From Solirubrobacterales bacterium (GTDB taxonomy: Bacteria; Actinomycetota; Thermoleophilia; Solirubrobacterales; Solirubrobacteraceae), in the NCBI GenBank assembly GCA_003151895.1, contig PLYX01000099.1, positions 1-17,588 of the forward strand: 17,588 nt of DNA. Reading direction: 5' to 3'. Numbering within the stretch: position 1 is the stretch's first letter; each line of letters begins with the position of its first letter. Below, piece after piece: positions 14,263 through 17,588 of the stretch. Under the pieces are notes generated by a model. It had not been told where the DNA came from, ran no database searches, and saw only the letters and a list, made by a program, of their open reading frames with translations. Both the position numbers and the translations under genes were made by a program.

Positions 14263-15837
14263 GTGCTGCTCGAGCAGTCCGTCGGTGAGCTCTCACCGCA
14301 CGAGGCGCTCGCCTTCTCACGGGCGATGATCGCCGAGCGCCGTGTGCTTCCCCTGGAGGGTGGGTTGATGACGACGCTTGCGGTGCGCGCCCGCGAGCAG
14401 GCGATCGAGCGCCGGTTCGCCCAGCTCGCCGGCACGGCCGGCCGGGACGTGGGGGAGAGGGCCCGCGCGCTCGCAAGCGATCAGGTGGCCGAACGGATCG
14501 GCGCTCGCCTGAGCGACGAGCAGGCCCACGCCCTGGTGCTCATCACCGGCCCCGAGCGCGGTGCGATCCTCGTCGGGCCTGCCGGGACAGGCAAGGGTGT
14601 GGTGATCGACGCCGCCGCGCGTGCCGAGCAGTACAGCGGCCATCAGACCTTGGGGATCGCCGTGTCGGGGTCCACCGCGCAGCGGCTCGGGCAGGACAGC
14701 CCCGCGCTGACCGGTCAGACGCTCACGCTCGACGCGCTCGTGGCGCGCGTGGAGCGCGGGCAGCTCGCCGTCGGTCAGCACACGACGATCTACTTCGACG
14801 AGGCCGGAATGGCTGACACCTCACGGCTTGAGCGGCTCACCGAAGTCGTGGAGCACACGGGGTCGAAGCTCGTCGAGATCGGCGACGGCGCGCAGCTGCC
14901 CTCGATCGGCGCCGGCGGCATGTTCGACCGGCTCGCCCTGCTCGCGCCCAGCGCCGCTCTCAGCAACATCCGCCGGACCTTGGACCCCGAGGAACAGCGC
15001 GCCTGGGCGGACCTGCGCGCCGGGCGCTCGGATCGAGCGATGGCCCACTACCACGCGCGCGGGCAACTGCACATGGCGGACACCCGCGATGAGGCAGTCG
15101 AGCACGCCGTGGAGAGCTGGGCGAAGCTCACAGAGAAGCACCCGATCAGCGAGGTTGCGCTGATCTCAGACGCTTCCAACAAGGAGATCGCTCGGCTCAA
15201 CGCCCGCGCGCAGCACTTCCGCGCGCAGCGCGGGGAACTCGGCGAGCTGGAGGTCCAGGTGCCCGGTGTCCCCTATGGCGTCCGTCAGGGCGACCGGGTG
15301 GCGATGATCGACCAGCACCGCGAGCCGGGAGCGGAGCGCATCGAGAATGGCAGTCGCGGCGAAGTGCTCGACGTCACCGGAGCCGGAGAAGTGCTCATCG
15401 AGTTCGACGTGACCGCACAAAAGCGAACACTCGCGGGCGATGAGCTCGCCCGAGTTCGGTTGGGGTACGCGCAACACATCCATCGCGCCCAAGGCGCGAC
15501 CGTCACCCGCACCCTGGCCGTCACCGGGAGTTGGCAAACGAGCAAGGAGCCCGCCTATGTCGAGGCGTCCCGCGCCCGCCAGGGCACCGACTGGTTCGTC
15601 TCGCGCGAGGACCTTGGCGTCGAAGGCCACGACACCGACCGCATCTCCCGACTCGCGGCGAAGATGCGCCGCAGCCACTCCCAGACCCCATCGCTCGCGC
15701 ACCCCGAGCTGCCCGGCCTCGACTATGGCCCGGGCTTCCGCCACCCGATCGCGCCGAGCCGGCGCAGCCGGATACCGGGGATCGCACGCGCCATCAACCG
15801 CATCGTCCAACCACCAGCACCGGAGCGAACACGATGA
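14263..15837 (+). CDS. MobF relaxase, C-terminal RecD-like helicase fragment
   Basis: This is the helicase half of the relaxase, 524 residues from GTG 14263. The frame is open from 14107, directly after the internal stop, and bases 14107-14262 encode normal family sequence. Motifs: Walker A GPAGTGKG (105-112), Walker B YFDEAGM (177-183), GDGAQLPSIGAGG (208-219), RQGDRVAMID (341-350), HIHRAQGAT (405-413) and YVEASRARQGTDWFVSRED (432-450). This is the superfamily 1B (RecD/TraI) pattern. Walker A ends K-G instead of the usual K-S/T. A basic, proline-rich tail follows. If the stop is real, this part is made only by re-initiation or read-through, and the whole gene is a pseudogene. The stop overlaps an ATG of a short following frame. 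Confidence 0.88.
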   Translation: MLLEQSVGELSPHEALAFSRAMIAERRVLPLEGGLMTTLAVRAREQAIERRFAQLAGTAGRDVGERARALASDQVAERIGARLSDEQAHALVLITGPERGAILVGPAGTGKGVVIDAAARAEQYSGHQTLGIAVSGSTAQRLGQDSPALTGQTLTLDALVARVERGQLAVGQHTTIYFDEAGMADTSRLERLTEVVEHTGSKLVEIGDGAQLPSIGAGGMFDRLALLAPSAALSNIRRTLDPEEQRAWADLRAGRSDRAMAHYHARGQLHMADTRDEAVEHAVESWAKLTEKHPISEVALISDASNKEIARLNARAQHFRAQRGELGELEVQVPGVPYGVRQGDRVAMIDQHREPGAERIENGSRGEVLDVTGAGEVLIEFDVTAQKRTLAGDELARVRLGYAQHIHRAQGATVTRTLAVTGSWQTSKEPAYVEASRARQGTDWFVSREDLGVEGHDTDRISRLAAKMRRSHSQTPSLAHPELPGLDYGPGFRHPIAPSRRSRIPGIARAINRIVQPPAPERTR

Positions 15838-15962
15838 GCCAGCGGATGTGGGGTCAACTCGTCGCGCTGCACGGTCGCTACCCCCTACAGCTTCAGCCGG
15901 CTGGGTTCATCGCGATCCGGGCGGCCTCTTCGGCACCGAGGAACGGCGTGAGGGTGATGTAG
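15834..15962 (+). CDS. Short frame coupled to the relaxase stop, possible gene remnant
   Basis: An ATG at 15834 overlaps the relaxase TGA as ATGA, the usual sign of a translationally coupled next gene. It encodes 42 residues starting MSQRMWGQLVALHGRYPLQ. The second half runs antisense through the end of the TetR gene and looks random. The first 20 residues may be the real beginning of a gene lost when the TetR segment became joined here. Confidence 0.25.
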   Translation: MSQRMWGQLVALHGRYPLQLQPAGFIAIRAASSAPRNGVRVM

Positions 15963-17236
15963 GTCAGCTCGGGTGCGAGCTCGGGCAGCCGGCTCGAGCG
16001 CCCGTAGCCGACCTCGCGTTGGATCACGTTCCAGAGTGCGCCGATGATCGCCTCGCCGACGACCTCGGGGACGTGTGGGTGCTCCTGGAAGCCGGGTGTG
16101 AGCATCGTGGCGAAGGTGTCCATGCTCCGCTCCGCACGGTCGATGGCGGCTGGTCCCCCGGTGAGGATCTCAAAGAACGCCAGGCGCGCGAACACGTGGT
16201 CGGTGACGCCGTGCTCGAGTAGGGCCGTGATCGCGGCGTGGGCTGCGGCCGGCCAGCTGGGGGCGGCTGCGAAGGCCTGGGCGGTGGGCCCCAGGGCGCG
16301 CTGGGTCGCCTCGTCGAAGGCGGTCAGGAACGCGTGCTGCTTGTCGGTGAAGTTCTCATAGAACGCTTCGTTTGAGATGCCGGCTCTGGCTGAGATCGCG
16401 GGCATGGACAGCGCGCCATAGCCGCCTTCGCTTGCCAGGCTGACGACGGCGGAAAGGATTCGCTCCCGGTGGGTGAGCGTGCCGCGCGCCTGTACGGGAT
16501 CGAGCGCTGGGATCGTCGTGTCCTTGAGGGCTTGGTGCAGGTGGGGTGAGCCCTCGGGGGTGACGACCGGGGGGCGCAGCGGCGCCTCCACGCCCGGGGC
16601 GTGGTAGCCGATGGCCCACGCCAGCAGGTCCTCCAGGACCTCGCCCAGCCGCTCGGGTTCGCCCGCCAGCAGCCGCCGGTAGGCGACGCGGCGGATGCCC
16701 GCCACGATCGCGTAGATCGTGGTGTCTGAGACGATCGCCTCTTCGGGTGCCCGCGCGAAGCTCTGGCGGAACATGAGCTCGAACTGGCCGACCATGCGCT
16801 CGCGGTGCTCGAGCATGCGGTGCCCGGCGCCGAGGGCGTCCACGAGCACCAGGTGGGAGGCGTCGCGCTCCTCGGTGACGATCTCGGCGAAGCAGTCAAA
16901 CGCGGCGTGCAGCTGCTCGCGCCAGTCCCCCTGTGCGCGATAGGCGCGCGAGATGCGTTCGGTTGCCATCGTGGCGATCACGTCGTAGGTCGCCAGGAAG
17001 CACTGCTCCTTGTCGGCGAACAGCTTGTAGAAGGTGCTGCGCGAGACACCGGCCAGGGAGACGAGCTGCTTGATCGTCGTGTGCGCGTACCCGTTCTGGG
17101 CGACTGCCGCGACCATCGCTCCCTGCAGCCTTGAGCGCTGGTGAAGGGCCACCTGCTCGCGGGATATCGGCAGACGCCCCGGGGGGAACACGCGGTAGAG
17201 CGCCTTGCCGCTCCGGGACGGTACGGACGTTGACAC
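15893..17236 (-). CDS. Tandem TetR/AcrR-family transcriptional regulator
   Basis: One chain of 447 residues contains two complete TetR units. The first HTH is at about 54-73 (TTIKQLVSLAGVSRSTFYKLF) with its ligand domain to about 215. The second is at about 277-297 (LSMPAISARAGISNEAFYENF) with its own ligand domain to the end. Ordinary TetR proteins are about 200 residues and dimerise; here the two halves may form an internal pseudo-dimer. The conserved lead-in VFPPGRLPISREQVALHQ before the first HTH suggests that the true start is GTG 17236 or slightly later. The frame is open to ATG 17359, but the extra Arg-rich part looks non-coding. It converges with the relaxase gene and diverges from the promoter and partial gene at 17379 onward, the usual position for the regulated target. 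Such fused TetR proteins are, to my knowledge, frequent in Thermoleophilia. Confidence 0.88.
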   Translation of the reverse strand: MSTSVPSRSGKALYRVFPPGRLPISREQVALHQRSRLQGAMVAAVAQNGYAHTTIKQLVSLAGVSRSTFYKLFADKEQCFLATYDVIATMATERISRAYRAQGDWREQLHAAFDCFAEIVTEERDASHLVLVDALGAGHRMLEHRERMVGQFELMFRQSFARAPEEAIVSDTTIYAIVAGIRRVAYRRLLAGEPERLGEVLEDLLAWAIGYHAPGVEAPLRPPVVTPEGSPHLHQALKDTTIPALDPVQARGTLTHRERILSAVVSLASEGGYGALSMPAISARAGISNEAFYENFTDKQHAFLTAFDEATQRALGPTAQAFAAAPSWPAAAHAAITALLEHGVTDHVFARLAFFEILTGGPAAIDRAERSMDTFATMLTPGFQEHPHVPEVVGEAIIGALWNVIQREVGYGRSSRLPELAPELTYITLTPFLGAEEAARIAMNPAG

Positions 17237-17378
17237 CCATGTGACGATACCCGTTGGGCCAGCAAAGCCGCGTCGGGCACGCCGTGGTCGCCGCTCCCGG
17301 GAGCAGACTCCACGGCCAACCACACCGGGTGGCGGTACCTCGCCTGACGCGAGCAGCATGGCCGTGACCGTACCCCTC

Positions 17379-17408
17379 TTGACGGGCAGAGGCGATTGTG
17401 CTTATACT
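17379..17408 (+). promoter_or_regulatory. Sigma70-type promoter upstream of the truncated gene
   Basis: TTGACG (17379-17384) and TATACT (17403-17408) are separated by 18 bp, a near-consensus housekeeping promoter pointing right, about 88 bp before the ATG at 17496. It lies in the gap next to the divergent tandem-TetR gene, so it is a natural repression target. No clear palindromic operator overlaps it. Confidence 0.7.
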
Positions 17409-17495
17409 CCGCGCAGTCGAAGACGGGGATCGCATTCAAGACGCTGGCCCAGGCGCAAAGCGCCGGTGCCAGACCTACGGGGAGCGGGGGAGACG

Positions 17496-17588
17496 ATGAG
17501 CACCACAGATCGCAGGGCAAGCTCAGCGACACGCGCCGGGAGACCATCCCGGCCTGCGCGTAAAGCTGGACATCACCCCCCCCCCCCC
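17496..17588 (+). CDS. Partial gene at contig end, function unknown
   Basis: An ATG at 17496 is preceded by a purine-rich GGGGAGCGGGGGAGA stretch, a strong ribosome-binding region, and by the promoter at 17379-17408. The visible start reads MSTTDRRASSATRAGRPSRP and remains open to the window end (31 codons), the last ones inside the suspicious C-run. The basic Ser/Arg/Pro-rich beginning gives no clue to function. Divergence from the tandem-TetR gene suggests a regulated target. Confidence 0.5.
   Translation, partial: MSTTDRRASSATRAGRPSRPARKAGHHPPPP
17576..17588. other. Terminal homopolymer of 13 C
   Basis: The window ends in 13 consecutive C. This is typical of an assembly or read-end artefact in GC-rich DNA; the true sequence beyond about 17575 should not be trusted. 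Confidence 0.75.

Noticed and set aside
1..17588. CRISPR array
   Set aside because: No series of three or more regularly spaced repeats is present. The repeats seen are pairs or short tandem tracts.

Overview
The window is a GC-rich, densely packed piece of bacterial DNA ending in a run of 13 C, so it is probably the edge of a contig. GC-rich codon use, frequent GTG starts and a protein made of two fused TetR units suggest a high-GC actinobacterium, perhaps class Thermoleophilia (Solirubrobacter/Conexibacter relatives). That assignment is inference; there is no rRNA or other marker gene here. The content is accessory: nuclease, methyltransferase, helicase, SMC-like ATPase and TIR genes beside an excisionase-like gene and a MobF conjugative relaxase. 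It reads as part of an integrative or conjugative element carrying a defence island.

Left part (1-3080). A small GIY-YIG-fold protein (106-642, minus) and an unrecognised protein (750-1247, minus) lie between two copies of an unusual 19-bp direct repeat (1-19 and 1481-1499). About 650 bp without a convincing gene follows, then a TIR-like predicted nucleotide-binding protein (1896-3080, plus).

Central part (3174-12978, all minus strand). Seven collinear genes read from right to left: an excisionase/AlpA-like HTH protein; a repeat protein with a hydrophobic C-terminus; a small PD-(D/E)XK nuclease-like protein; a type III-like DNA methyltransferase (Mod); a DEAD/DEAH helicase-endonuclease (Res) overlapping mod by 4 bp; a 101-residue protein of unknown function; and a large AAA_13-type SMC-like ATPase with a zinc-hook CxxC, resembling the RloC/PrrC class. 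Mod and Res probably form a restriction-modification pair. The ATPase could be a guard or second-layer effector, and the three small upstream genes are the least understood part.

Right part (12979-17588). A 213-bp gap with a perfect inverted repeat and a tandem repeat (a candidate oriT) precedes a MobF relaxase-helicase gene. That gene is split by one in-frame TGA at 14104-14106, so the mobilisation enzyme is probably broken. A convergent tandem-TetR regulator gene follows. On its far side a good sigma70-type promoter (TTGACG-18 bp-TATACT) drives a plus-strand gene cut off by the contig end, probably a target of the regulator or the start of the next operon.
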